From Acorus gramineus (Eukaryota > Streptophyta > Magnoliopsida > Acorales > Acoraceae): a DNA stretch of 64,000 bases. The notes under the pieces were generated by a model. It was given only the letters and a program-made list of their open reading frames with translations, was not told where the DNA came from and ran no database searches. How positions within the stretch are numbered: the stretch's first letter is position 1; every line of letters starts with the position of its first letter. Below are positions 1 to 12,348 of this stretch, piece after piece. The stretch covers positions 18,911,280-18,975,279 of the forward strand of contig CM060847.1 in the NCBI GenBank assembly GCA_030737835.1. Direction: 5' to 3'. The translations under genes and the position numbers were made by a program.

Positions 1-626
1 ACCGTGTAATCAGACTCTCTGAGTGTAACATTTTTATTAAAAGACACCAGCAAAAGTACATGTGGCATGTAAAGTCCACCCAATCTAGTCGAAGCTCATT
101 ATTGTTATCTTGACTAACAACAATTGTCCAACATTTCATGGTCGTTATTCAACTTGCCTCTGGAGACAAACGTTACATAAATAGACTCTCGTGACGCGTT
201 ACCACGAAAATACAACTCCCCACTCCAACTCAATATCTAATAAAAATAATTGGAAAAATTAATTAAGAGGCTTTTGTATCATTCATTTATTAATTTTAAA
301 TCTTTGATACTTTTATGTTTTTTTTAAATCCACAACTTGGTGTAACAAATTTTTTTGATCTCCAAACATACTTTTCGTTTGTAACATTATATTGTTAAAC
401 ATAACCATTTTATCACTGTGATCCATGATGTCTTTTATATCGTTATACTGTCTCTCTTAATACATTGTTAATATATTTATAAATACATTGTTAATTTTAT
501 ACGATGGTCATTGTTGTGATGGGATCAAAGAAGAATAGACAACCTCTTCGTGTGATGGTGGTTGGTATTGTGACGGGAGGTAGATCCAAGTAGGAGAAAC
601 TCCACTTAATGTGGATAGGTGAGAGA
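1..626. other. Intergenic DNA, no gene seen
   Basis: AT-rich sequence with no open reading frame that resembles a known protein. I see no repeat ends here except the 9-bp target-site duplication (618-626) of the next element. Confidence 0.5.
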
Positions 627-1157
627 TAAGCATGTCAATTATCTAAAAAAATATCTGAATCCGATCCGAATTCGTATCCAAAACTGCAGAAAATATCCGA
701 TATCCGAAAATTCGTATCCGTATCCGAACCAAATAATCCGTCTCTGAAATTTTTTGAATGTATCCGATCCGAACAATATCTGTATCCGAACTGTTATTTT
801 ATTTATATATGTTAGAATTAATTTCAACTCTTAGATGAAAATCCAATGACTCATGATCTAGGGCAAAACACAAACCTATTTAACCATGTTGGATACTTGT
901 TTAACTATATTAGGATTTGTATTTTTATGTCTTTGATAGATACTTATTTAACCATGTTAGGACTTAAGATTTTATAATTTTTTTATATTTTAATCTGATT
1001 CAGATATTTCGGATATTATCCGAATCCGTATTCGGATTTTCGGATTGGATACGAATATGGGTTTTGAATCGGATACGGATATTTTTTCGAATATTCAATT
1101 CAAATACAGATACGGATATGGACCTATCTGATCTGTATCTGTCCTATTTACAGACCT
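627..1157. mobile_element. Mutator-like MITE rich in TATCCGA words
   Basis: A 531-bp element whose left part repeats words such as TATCCGA and whose right part repeats the complement (TCGGATA), so it can fold on itself. The ends are related inverted repeats, TAAGCATGTCAAT on the left and AGGTCTGTAAAT read from the right. Flanking 9-mers GGTGAGAGA (618-626) and AGTGGGAGA (1158-1166) match at 7 of 9 positions, as expected for a Mutator-type duplication of some age. No transposase is visible. A relative of the same sequence style lies at 63360-63806. The family assignment rests on the 9-bp duplication and is inference. Confidence 0.55.
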
Positions 1158-1399
1158 AGTGGGAGAGGAGGAGGGTCAAGTGAAAAATACAAAGAGCACT
1201 GAGTGGATAAAAACAAAATAAAATGGGAAAAAGATCATTTCAAATAGATAGAAAGACTCAAAAAAAAAAAAAAAAAAAAGTACATTCACTAGTCGAGGGA
1301 CCGAAACATAATAAGCTGTTGGCACGAGACCCGTAAATAATTTTGCCAAAATAATTAATACAAAGTCCAACTCACCGAACGAACATAAACAAAAAAGAA

Positions 1400-1640
1400 C
1401 GCTCCGTTCATTTAATGTGGTGGGACCCACTCCATTAAATGCGTCCCATGACCCGCACACGAATACGCCGCACGCGTGCGGACGAGGTCTCGTGCAATTA
1501 ATGCCTCACGCGGTTTTGAATGTACACGTGGCAGCTTCTCTACGCATTTTAAAGCAACTTAAAATCGAACTTAGACGGCGACGGACGTACACGCCGTTAA
1601 GTATGACGTCGGCATCATATCCGGATCTTCTCCGCTGTTT
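1400..1640. promoter_or_regulatory. Orphan GC-rich promoter-like island
   Basis: About 240 bp is much richer in G+C and CpG than the AT-rich flanks. It contains ACACGTGGC near 1524 (a G-box/ABRE-type core), TGACGTCG near 1605 (a bZIP C-box type palindrome) and a CGCACGCGTGCG palindrome near 1470. Such clusters are typical of plant promoters, but no coding exon follows on either side. It could be a decayed promoter, a captured gene fragment or the edge of an unrecognised gene. Confidence 0.25.
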
Positions 1641-2301
1641 TTTTTTTTTTAAAATAATGTATATTATTTAAAAATATGTTATTTATTTTTATATTACTCC
1701 TAATAACTCATTTATTTTTATATTATTGAAATATATAGAAATTATATTTATCATTCTAGTTAACTTCTATTTAAATTTTTATTAAAATCGTTAAAGTATT
1801 AAAAAATTGATCAAATTATCCTTATGTCTTTTTATGTATATTTAACTTTACGAAATACAATATTTATAAAAATAAAAATATTAATTTTAATATGAAAATG
1901 ATAAGTTTAATCTAAAATCCAAAAACATAAAAAATTAATCATGCAAATTATTTATTAGCAAAAATATAATAATTATAAATACTTACATTAGTCAAAAAAA
2001 AAATTATTTCGAGAACAAATATATATATATATATATTACAAAATGACAAAATCTTTTTAAAAAATTAGATCTTGATTGGAAGAAAATAAAAAAAAAAGAG
2101 TAAGGTTGAATGACTTAGGATTTATTTGGAAAGAATATAAAATTAATTAGATTATTATATTTAATTATTTACATTATGACAAATATTATATATAAAAATT
2201 ATTTTTATCATTTTTATTTCTTGATTAAAAAACTAACTATAGTTAAGATTTATTTTGATTAAAAAAAGATAAAAGAAGGACAAATTTTATATTAAGAAAA
2301 A

Positions 2302-3075
2302 GGGTAAAATGCATTTAGACCTCCTAAAGTATTCAAAACATGCAGAGACACTCCCTGTGTTTTAAAAACATGCAATTACACCTCATACGAATAACTTTTT
2401 CATCAACATGAAACAAAAATAACATAAAATTACTCTTATACCCTCTGATTAAACCCTTTTAGTGTTTTAACATTTCATCTTCTCAATTGTTTTGCCGCTG
2501 GTTTGTACCAAAAAAAAATTATTTTGCCGCTAGGGCAAGATTGTATCACCACGGAATCAGACGAGGCATCCATCTTCAACCATTTTTTTTTTCCTTCTTA
2601 TCAACGGAGGCAGCAATCAATCTTTCATGCATCAGGTACAATCCACTTTGATGCTTTGCATACTAACATGGATAATTTAATAGAATGGGATCAATTAATC
2701 TTGATAATCCAGCATATAACAAAAAAAAAAACTCATACAACAATCAATAGTTAGGACTTCCCTAAAAAAGAAAGAAATCAATAGTTAGGACTAAGTCTCA
2801 ATCTGTGAATATGCTTTGCATACTCACATGGATGGCCAATAAATATACTAACTTCTTCTTGTTTGCTTTGCATTCCCTAGAGTTTCAAAATGAAGAGGAA
2901 TAAGCATTATTTAAATGAAGATTTGTTTAAAAGGGTAAAACGGTCAATTTCATATTATTTCTGTTTCATTTTGATAGAAAAGTTAACGGCAAGGGGTGTA
3001 ATTGCATGTTTTTAAAACACAGGAGGTATTTTTAGATATTTTGAATACTTTAGAGGGTCTAAATGCATTTTATCC
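2302..3075. mobile_element. Non-autonomous Mutator-like element (774 bp)
   Basis: The two ends are long imperfect inverted repeats: the left begins GGGTAAAATGCATTTAGACC and the right, read inward, begins GGATAAAATGCATTTAGACC, and similarity continues for roughly 80 bp. The element is flanked by a perfect 9-bp target-site duplication, TAAGAAAAA (2293-2301 and 3076-3084). Long terminal repeats plus a 9-bp duplication are the hallmark of Mutator-like elements. The inside is AT-rich and encodes no transposase, so it depends on an autonomous relative. The perfect duplication suggests a fairly recent insertion. Confidence 0.85.
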
Positions 3076-3084
3076 TAAGAAAAA

Positions 3085-4213
3085 CTCAAATGTTATAAAA
3101 TAATAAATACGATATTTGTGGTGTTATGAAATAAATATTATATTTTTAGATGGCATGCATGTAAAAAGTCCTATTATTAATTGGATGGCCTAGAGTGCGG
3201 CATTAAGTAAATATAAACCTCAGACAGTTGACGGTTTAAATGTTGTTTTCTATAAATATCAATCACCACAGATAAATCAAAATGTAATAATAAACGTAAT
3301 TAATATATATATCTTCTCAGTTCGTCTGACATTTTTTTAAATGTTGTTAATGAATGAATCGAGTTATAGAAAGATTTTGAAATATAATTGTGTCAGGGAT
3401 CTAAATATTTCTGTAGACGAGATTAATAACTCTGATCAGGATGAGAATTATTTTTTTTTATAAAAACCTAATTCTAGTACATTGTGGTGGAAATTTATTT
3501 TTATTTATGATATGAAAGAATGAATACATGAATGAAAATAGAGGATTACAAAAAAAAAAAAGTTAAATTTTTCAACAAAAGAAGAATGAGAACGAGCACC
3601 AAATTGAACCTAAGTAATGCATGGTTGTATCATTTCTTTTAATTTTATGATGGTACAATTTTTCAAATCTCACATGTCTTAATAAATATAGTTAATTAAT
3701 CATCTCAATTATCTAAAAAATATATCTAATGACCCTATCTAATGAAGATATCCAAAAACATAAAAAAAACACATAAATTTACACAATACCTAATCTATAT
3801 CCAGTCATATTTAAAATCAATACTATAAAATTATTTTTTTAGAGAATGAAGTCTTTCATAACTTATAAAAAATTACAATGGTCCGAATCAAGGGATGTAC
3901 AAAAAAATGAGAAGTGCAAGAGGAATAGTGTTTTTTTATAATTTTATCATTTGATCTCTTTATAATTTTATCATTTCATAACTTAACCAGAGCTCAATTC
4001 ATATTTTACGCACGCTAAATCAGAGATTTTAAAATAAAAACGGGTGCTATGAAAATCCACTGCATTTCGCGCACGCCAAATCGCCCAATCCAAACAAAAT
4101 AATACAAAAAAAAAAAAAAAAAAGTTTAACCACTGTTTGTTTTCCTGTCCTGTCTATTCTTTACAAAATCCCCCTCTAAAAAATAAAAATAAAAATAAAA
4201 ATAAAAATAAAAA
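3085..4213. other. AT-rich intergenic DNA and 3' flank of the CFL1-like gene
   Basis: No coding potential seen. The right edge (about 4180-4213) is a run of AAAAAT repeats that lies just past the stop codon of the CFL1-like gene, so it is part of its 3' UTR or flank. Confidence 0.5.
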
Positions 4214-5146
4214 TTACACTGTTACATTGAGATCCAATTTGGGTTTCTTAAAAGCCCTCGCCGTCGTCGTCGGATTCGGAACAACAAATTCGCACCTGGG
4301 GCACTTAGGGTTCCGCCTCGATATCAACACGTACATCAGGCACCCGGGACACCCGGCCGCGAACATCAGATCGGACGGCCCAGGTCTCTCCTCCTCGTCG
4401 TGCCCTCCCCTGATCGACGTCTCCGACGTCGTCGTCGTCGTTGATGCAGAGATGGACGGCGATGATGCGTTGGTAGTTGTGGCGCTGGTCGCACGCGGGC
4501 TCGGACGATTCTTCGCCCGCTCGAGAGCGGACTTTACCTTCTCGAGCGTGTGCACGCTCTGGTAGTCCAAAGCGGACGGCGAGAGCTTGAGATCGAGGGA
4601 TGACGACGCGTCTGGGAGGATCTGGGCCGTTGGATTTGGCGGGAAATTCAGGTCTTGCAGGGATGGCCTTTTTGGGGTTGGAGGTGATGATGACGTGGCC
4701 GTCCTCTGCAGGAAGACCTTTCCAGACTGTGGAGAGAATCGTAATTTTGAATTAATTGAAGGGCTGTATTGCAAATTCGGGTGAAAATAGCAGTAAAAAA
4801 AAATGAGATTTTAAAAACAACATTTATCAAAATCGCCCATAAATTAAAACCAAATCTCTCAAAAACATCAATTCGAGACCAAAAACATTAAACAGAAACC
4901 AAAATTTGGGGGAAAAAAGTGAGAATTGCCAAGGAAAGACCGGTGAATCCGTACTTTGAGATCGAGTCGCTTCTCCCAACCGAGAGGGACCTGGAGGTCG
5001 AGATCGAGCTCCTCATGAGAACCCCTGGAGGACTCTCCGAGGAGGTCCCGCGTCACAAGGAACCTCTTCGGCGCCACCGTCTCTCCGCCGCTTCCACCGT
5101 CGTCTCTGCTCAGAATCCGAAACAGCGCACTCACATCTGCCGCCAT
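4214..5146 (-). CDS. CFL1: CFL1-like WW-domain protein with EAR motifs (2 exons)
   Basis: Exon 1 is 5146-4955 (64 aa) and exon 2 is 4726-4214 (170 aa plus stop). The 228-bp intron starts GTACGG and ends CCACAG, in phase 0, giving 234 aa. The intron cuts the WW domain: VPLGWEKRLDLK (53-64) joins SGKVFLQR (65-72). The domain is degenerate, with one clear Trp (W57), as I recall for this family. EAR-type repression motifs are LDLDL (47-51), DLNFPP (89-94), LDLKL (108-112) and LDLNV near the C terminus. A conserved block YQSVHTLEKVKSALERA spans 119-135. Two CxxC pairs (C190/C193, C206/C209) suggest a zinc-binding knuckle. Plant CFL1 (CURLY FLAG LEAF 1) proteins are nuclear, bind HD-ZIP IV factors such as HDG1 and damp cuticle-gene expression. 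The family call is firm from the sequence; the role is inferred from it. The start is the first ATG of MAADVSALFRIL, downstream of a TATA-like box and a GA-rich leader. Confidence 0.88.
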
Positions 5147-5160
5147 TAACGAACAGCTTT

Positions 5161-5186
5161 GAATCTCTCTCTCTCTCTCTCTCTGT
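5161..5186 (-). repeat. GA/CT microsatellite in the CFL1-like 5' leader
   Basis: About eleven CT units on the plus strand read as (GA)n in the predicted mRNA, just upstream of the start codon at 5146. GA-rich leaders are common in plant genes. Confidence 0.8.
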
Positions 5187-5232
5187 TTTAATTGAATCGG
5201 AGAAGAACAGAAGGATTTGATTTGAGAGGGGG

Positions 5233-5242
5233 AATATAAATA
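5233..5242 (-). promoter_or_regulatory. TATA-like box of the CFL1-like gene
   Basis: On the minus strand this reads TATTTATATT, 87-96 bp upstream of the ATG at 5146. A start site about 30 bp downstream would give a leader of roughly 60 nt that includes the GA repeat. It is a slightly non-consensus TATA box, so moderate confidence. Confidence 0.5.
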
Positions 5243-5249
5243 GAGAGAT

Positions 5250-6371
5250 GGGACGTTAAGGCTGCCATTAACGTTGGGGGAGTACGAAAATAGAAATATA
5301 TTTGACGGACGGAAGCGGATAGGGGTCCAGTGAATGGACGGCTGTGATCGGCTGTTATTTTTTAAATCGCTTTTTGTGTTCTGGGCGTATGTGATTTGAA
5401 ACCCGGAGCATTTAATGGTGGATGGGAGGGGGTTTGGACCGAGGCGGGCGCATTTAGTGCGAAATTTGTCACTCTATTTGTTTTTTAAATTACGAAAATG
5501 CCTCTAGTTTATAATAAACTCGAGTGTATTTGTTTTCCCATTCAATGTTTTATTTTTCTCTACAGACCTATCAATCAAAAATCATAGTTGAGCACTCGAG
5601 CCCCACATGGATTCGTGGCAATGAATTATATATATCTTTTTATAAATTTTTTTACATTTTTTTAAAAATTATCTATAAAATTTATTTTAGTGTGTATATA
5701 AATGATTTATTTTATTTTTAAATTTAAACTATATTTTAAATTGAAAATGAGACTGAGTCAAATAATTTTCATTGTATTTACTTAATGCAAGCTTATGGAC
5801 AAGATAAAAAAGATATTCTATTTAAAAATAATTGAAACACAAAATATTTATAAGATAATATGTTTGAATTTTAATAATCAAGCGAAACGTTTTTTTAGCT
5901 TTTCTTATTTAGTGGAAATGTTGTTTCACATGTAACAATACGCAAAAAAAAAAAAAAAAATTCATGAATAAATATGTCGTAGCAGGAAACCTTATTTTAA
6001 ACATAAAATTGATTGCCAAAAAAAATTGAAATAATTTAAAACACATAAAAGATGAGTTTTTCAGGAAAAAAATTGGAAATTAATTGTTTCGGTAGCGTGT
6101 AATTTTTTTATTGTTAGCTATAAGTTGTTGAAAAGAACAAAAAGATTAATTGAAAAGCTCCGTTTTGTTTTTGGAAAAATGAGTTATATATATAAAAGCT
6201 AAAAGTGTTGGTTCTAATTACGCATATGAGTGCCTGCCAAGATTTTGTATATTAAAAGATAATGTAGAAACCAATTTTTATAGAATAAGATCTAAATTAT
6301 TTCTGAACTCTTATCTATAAATTATTTGCGGCTTAAAATTTTACAGGATTATAACTACATGTTTGAATTAT
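5250..6371. other. Upstream flank of the CFL1-like gene, then AT-rich DNA
   Basis: The first 250 bp are comparatively GC-rich and probably proximal promoter. Beyond about 5480 the sequence is AT-rich with poly(A) and poly(T) runs and no coding potential. Confidence 0.4.
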
Positions 6372-7781
6372 GGGTTAATTGTCTAAATATAAATATCCAT
6401 TGACCAAGGTTTTAATTATTTTTCTGCCCCTTGAATTTTTTTTATTTTTTATTTATCTATGAAATCTAGTCCTATTTTTTTTTTATCCTTGATTTGTTAT
6501 AATACTCGAACTACCCCTTACAGACAGTTATAGAAATACAGAAATATAATGTGATACATACAGAAATATACACATGGTTATAAATATTTAATAATTATTT
6601 ACAACAAATATTAAAGTACACAAAGATATTTAAACACAAAATGATTATATATACATTTTTAATGTTATTACAATGGATTCATGAACTGTAATTCATTTCA
6701 TTATCATCTCTAAGTGCATTTAATCTACACAAAATTGTTATAGATACAATTCTAAAGTTTCATTAAAATAGATACATCAATTGTTTAAATTAATACTTTT
6801 TCTTTCTATTCTAATAAAATCAGTTGTTATCTCACCATTAATCATCTTGATGTTCTCTTGAGTGAAATGAAACCCAAGACCATCGAACTAGACATTCAAT
6901 ATACTTTATAACGAAGAACGCGCTATCCAAACTATATTAAAAATACAACAAGTCAAACACTTAAAATAAATTTTAATTTAGCAAGATGAACAAAATTAGT
7001 AATAGCATGAATCCGAACTGGAAATATACAAACAATTGTAATATTTTCATGGAAGTATTTCTTGATCCACGTACAACAATTATAGAAACTAAAACATTAC
7101 GTAACCAATTACAATAAGTGTCAATGTAATTAATCTAAGGACATATAATTTTACAAATATGTAATAACTAATTACAATAATTTAATATCAATTTGCATAT
7201 ATATAAATGAACCATTACATAATCTTTAAAAATAATTACAGAATGTAATAAATGTTTACATGAATCATTAACATAAGCACAATGCAACAGAACCTACATA
7301 ATTACATAATGTATACTAATGTAACAACTACAACATAACAACTACCAAAGTAATACTCAATTATAACAGAAACTATCATTAATATAACAACTATAACAAA
7401 AACTACCAATGTAATGCCCAGTGACATAAACTACCATTTACAGAACAAAAATATAATATCATCTATTATTCTTATAACAATTACAATAGAAATTACAAAA
7501 ACTATAATTTACAGAACATATATGTAATATCATATATGGAATTAAACTAAGGACATACAAATTACAGAAATGTATTGACCGCTTACAAAAATGTGATGAT
7601 CCATTATAGAAGTATAATATCAATTTACAGATGGAGGCAATTTAGGTATAAAAAATGAAGTGACACAGGTCAGGGAAAAAAAAATAGAATCAGATTTCAG
7701 GGGTAAATAAAAAATAAAAAAAAGTTTAAGGGTAGAAAAAAAATTAGACCCTTGATCAAGGGGTATTTAAAAAATTCACTC
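6372..7781. mobile_element. Long inverted-repeat (foldback/MULE-like) element
   Basis: The left end (GGGTTAATTGTCTAAATA...) and the right end read inward (GAGTGAATTTTTTAAATACC...) are related over roughly 120 bp. The pairs include CCTTGA/CCTTGA and long T-rich blocks with ATTTTTTATTTA. The inside is AT-rich with repeated ACAACTA, CATAA and TTACA words and no open reading frame. I could not find a clean target-site duplication, so the outer limits are approximate. The terminal style GGGT(T/G)AATT is shared with the next element. Confidence 0.5.
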
Positions 7782-8538
7782 AAAAGAATTTATGTACCTC
7801 TCCAGCAAACACCCATTTTTTTTTACCCTTTCCCATTTAATTCCCCACAACGTCACAAAATCGCAATTTTTCCCTGTAAGTGTATATATGTTTTCTGTAA
7901 ATTGCATAATACAAAATATAATTTTTGTATATTATTTGTAAGTGCAATATTATGCATGTTATGTAAAAATAGGACTTGCAAAACACTATAGAAACATACG
8001 TTAATGCAAAATATTTTATCATAATAAATATATCAAAACACTTGAATTTATCGAATGTTTGTATTCCGACGTTATTTTCCTACCCTAATGAACTAAGCTA
8101 ATGTCTTCCCCTGGATCCTCTTCATGTCCTTTTGGCTGAAATAGAATCTACTGTTACACATTTGAATCAGCAAACATACTTTATTAGGAAGAAAGTACAG
8201 TATTAGAGATGCAACAATCACTCAAACACCCAAATAAATCAAACACCAACAAGTGTGTACTTCATAACATTATAAGAACTATACATATATTAATGTATGT
8301 TTCACAGTGTTTTACAAGTAACCATTTTTACATGACATAATAATGCACTTATAGATAATATTAACAAAAAATACATTTTGTGTATTGCAAGTGACAGAAA
8401 ACCTATATATACTTACAAGGGGGGATTACGATTTTATGGGGCTGAAAGAATTAAAAGAAGTAGGATAAAAAAAAAAACAGATGAGAAGGCACATGAATAA
8501 TTAAGAATTGACTGCAAGGTTATTTGGGTAATTCACCC
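7782..8538. mobile_element. Second long inverted-repeat element abutting the first
   Basis: The left arm (about 7790-8020) and right arm (about 8280-8538) are complementary over roughly 250 bp. Matching blocks include AAAATCG, GTAAGT(G/A)TATATA, GTTTTCTGT, TATTATG, AAAACACT and ACATACxTTAAT. The right end, read inward, begins GGGTGAATTACCCAAATAA. No transposase is seen. It starts where the previous element ends, so one may have landed in the terminus of the other. Confidence 0.55.
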
Positions 8539-8858
8539 TTGTATTATTAAAAGTATACAAACAATTAGTATTTTAAGAATTTTTTCTCCATTTAGGGAGT
8601 ACAAACTTCGTCATTCTGATGTAAAAATGACATTCAATGGACCTGCCAGTCCTTATAAAAAATAATGTTTTATTTGTAATTTTATATTACAATTGCTTTT
8701 AAGGCCACAGTTTTTCCTTCAAAAAAGATAAATTTTCTCAATCATTGTGACCATTTATAATCGTCCTTAAGGTGAAATAGTATCTTTTCTTTATTCTCTG
8801 GTAATTTATAAGACTTGAATTTAGAATCTCTCAGTGTAACAGGGATATTGATCTCTAA

Positions 8859-9314
8859 GCCCTGTTTAGAATGATGGGAATATAATTTATTCTTGGGTAT
8901 ATATTTATTCAAGCATAAATGAGTATAAATAAGGATAAAATAATTTTGTGTTTGATTGTATTTTGAATTATTATCGTTGGTAAATGTAAGAATAAATGTT
9001 TTGTTGTTTAGGTAAAATATGAATAAAATATAGATAAGTATTTATAAAAGATAAAAAAATAATAATAGTTGATTTGATAGATGATTTATAAGAGGTGATG
9101 ACAGTTGATTTGACAGTGAGCCCATATATTCTTTGAGTGGAATAACTTAGGATAACTTTAATTTCAGGGGGTGGTTGAACTTCATATATAATTTTATACC
9201 AGTTTATTCTGACATACTTTATCAAGAGATATCCGGAGTTTTCCAAATCCCCTTTTCCCTCATCCGAGGTTATCCAAGATTATCTAGAGGCTTATTCCTA
9301 AAACAAATGGGGGC
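8859..9314. mobile_element. Tourist-like (PIF/Harbinger) MITE, 456 bp
   Basis: The ends are GCCCTGTTTAG on the left and GCCCCCATTTG read from the right, with TAA on both sides (8856-8858 and 9315-9317). A 3-bp TAA duplication with G-rich short terminal repeats is typical of PIF/Harbinger MITEs. It has no coding capacity. Similar interiors (TTTGATTGTATTTT, AATAAGxxTATTC) recur at about 37260-37737, 45237-45720 and 59680-60237. Confidence 0.65.
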
Positions 9315-9317
9315 TAA

Positions 9318-11392
9318 GAGTCATAAAAGTGTTTGGTTTTTATGAATATGATTAATTAATAACATGTAACCTAGGTAATTAATTGTTTAATGATACTTTT
9401 TTTTATTCCACTAAATGAGCAAATAGCGGTGTAGACTACATTTCTGCACTCAAGACTTCCTTACAAATGACTACATTAAAGGAACTCTATCATTTTCAAT
9501 AGTGGTTGATATTTAATGGTGGAGGAAGGACAGACCCATTACCATTAAGAGCACAGCTTAGAAACTAATACACTCATTAAATACAATTCAATGCTAGGTG
9601 AGGGTGTGTGTATCATAAATAGGATAAATATATAGTAACAAAAAATTTGATCAAAATTCGGAACTAACCAATAATAAATAACAACTAACCTATAAGAATA
9701 TATTAAAAAAATGATTCACAGGCCTCATTGTATAAGCCCCATAATGTGACATAGTTTGTATTACCAAATATACCCTTTCAAAAAATTTAGGTAACTCCTC
9801 AACGTAATTAATGGGTGCATTCAATAACCACTCTCCACAATTAATGGATGGTTACAATTTCCTCACGTGAAACCATGGGTGTAATGGAGTTTCAATCGCT
9901 TTTTTTTTTTTTTTTAGTTTTGACAATTGAATCGGTAATCATCCGTTTTTTCATTTTTCTTATTAAATTTATGTTTGATGTTGTTTGAATATGTTATTTT
10001 GATGTTAAAATTATTTTTTTGGAGGACTTTTTTAGAGTTTTGATGTTATATTGTCTACATATCCGATAAAACACCGAGAGTCACTCATTATTGGATACAT
10101 AAACAACTAATGAATGATCCCACATACTTCATAACACACACACACATGCAACATTGAGATACACATAATATACATAATAAAAGAAAGTCAATTACATATT
10201 ATTTCAATAGTTAGTTACATTTTGGAGAAAAAATATATGTTACACAAGAATATGAAATCCACATATATCCAAGAACTTGTTAAAAGTCAGATACATTTAT
10301 ACATTATAAAGTATAAACAAATAAAAATTCAATTACAATCCTTGTGCAATTAGGAAACAATATGTCACGTCCAACAACATTTCTGCTACAGGTGTATCAG
10401 AAACATCCGATACATTTATCTAAAAAGTTAGATGCGGCTAGGGAGCTACACAAAAATTAGAATAACATTAGATTCATATAGTTCTTCAAATAATTCATAT
10501 AAAAAAAACTAATATACTAATCGCAAATAATTTTTTCATGATGATTGTATTAGAATAATTGTTAAAACAACAAATGCATTTAAAAAAAAAAAATTACTTA
10601 CTCATTTTCGCCATTGATTATACAACAGGATGAAGAAAATGTTTGATTTTTGGTTGAAAGTGAAGCCGCAAACAAATTTTAGATCTTTTTCGTTGTTTTA
10701 GACAAAATGGAAAGAGGTTGTTGGCATGATTTTGATTGTCAATTCCATTTTTGGAACCCCTAGATAATTTGAAATTTAAAATTTGGTTTCCAAAATGGAA
10801 GGGAAGACAAAACAGAAAACTAAAAAAGGGGGTTTTGGCGTGAGAAATCAGGGATTTTAAATAGGGGTAGTTTTGTATTTTGTTTTTTTTGCCCTTTTGT
10901 AAAAATCAATTAAACAGCCAATCATAATGTGCCACCTAATGGGGTCTGTGAGTGGGGTCTGTAAGATGGAGCTTGTGTAGCAAGACTCAAAATATAATAC
11001 GACATGTCATCATTGTTTTAAAATTATGTTTGATTAAAATTTTAGGTCATAAGAATAAAACCCTTATAAATACTAAAAAATTGTGTGCAAGAAATGGTGA
11101 AAATGGTAATATTTAAATATTGGTGGATGGATAATGCATTTTAAAAACATGGTGGTGTGGTAGGTTAAGGGAAGGTCTCACATTAGGTGAAATTAGGGTT
11201 AGGATTGGGTGGATGAGCCTTCACTTTTCAAAGCATAGCTAAATTTTGGTTAGTTGTGTGTCCCTGCCATGCATGCAGTGTTCATGCCATTTATTTAATC
11301 TTCATTGCTGTGCATGCTATTTATTGATGTATATTCAGGGCATATTGTGAAGTATGTAAATTCTCTCTTTCTTTTTTTTTTAATTACATTTC
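9318..11392. other. Intergenic DNA, probable unresolved repeats
   Basis: No gene recognised. The stretch 9710-10990 has weakly complementary ends, but I found no duplication and do not call an element. The sequence is AT-rich with several poly(T) runs. Confidence 0.35.
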
Positions 11393-12042
11393 TGTGAGCA
11401 CCAAATTTTTGACTCCCTAAAGAGGGCCGGGTCGTGGAACTCTCCGGATCTGACCCAGCAGGACAATGGTCCAATCAGCCCGAGCCCGATCAGGCTCGAC
11501 CCGTTTGCCCATACCAGTCCGACCCCCATCAATAGAAGTCAGTACCTATCAGGTCATATATTCTCCAAATCCCCTTGATATATTGCATTAACTGATAATT
11601 ATCATCATTCAAATTCAATCAATGACACTACATATCACAAAATCAAGTCATCATTGACTGTGTCCACAAAATCCCAACTAAATGTGGATATATATGTCAA
11701 CTTGTAATTGACAAAATCCTGAGAGTATATCTTTGGCCTCCTCATTAATGACTGGGGATCTCTTGACCGTCCAATGGAAAGAGGATCGGCAAGAAAACCT
11801 AATACCATCCGAAACCCTCTATAAATATGGGGCAACTCTTCATAGAGAAGGTATGCACAATTTCTTTTTAAAAATACTATCTTTCGGCCACCTTGACTGA
11901 ATTGAGCGTCGGAGGGTCTTTCGCAAGTCCCCACCTACCTGTGTCCTCGGCGTTCGAGGAGCGCTTTCCGGTGGATAACAATCAAATCAGGCGGAGGAGA
12001 ATGGGAATGGTTAGATACGTTAATCCGAATCCGGTGAGGTAA
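11393..12042 (+). mobile_element. Probable solo LTR, Gypsy (Tat-like)
   Basis: A GC-richer block begins TGTGAGCACCAAATTTTTGA, like many plant Gypsy LTRs. It contains a TATA box (CTCTATAAATATGGG, about 11817) and then GAGCGTCGGAGGGTCTTTCG, a phrase I associate with the R-U5 part of Tat-lineage LTRs. A 5-bp direct repeat ATTTC flanks it (11388-11392 and 12043-12047). No internal region follows, so it reads as a solo LTR fossil. The right end does not look canonical, so the limits are tentative. Confidence 0.45.
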
Positions 12043-12348
12043 ATTTCTGCCCCTCCAATTTTACTATTAACTTCTTTTGTGTGACAGTGTAGTTTGGATG
12101 GTTTGTGAAATCCAAATATCAAACAAAAGACTGCCAGTCGAATGCACAACCAAAACAATATTATATATGAATGATTTGTTGTTTTGTAGCCCCATGTGGT
12201 TTCTTCAATAGGTCTCCATGAGGATTTTTCTATCCTCTCTGATCTCTATATACAACAATAATTATGTTTTCTAATAAATTATATCTTTAACAACTCAAAC
12301 ATGTTATAATTATTTTTAAGAGTTCTTGTGTATCATATATATTTAAAT

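Noticed and set aside
4137-4565. 142-codon plus-strand frame
   Set aside because: Lies opposite the well-supported exon 2 of the CFL1-like gene; antisense shadow.
9710-10990. Possible large foldback element
   Set aside because: The ends are only weakly complementary and I found no target-site duplication.
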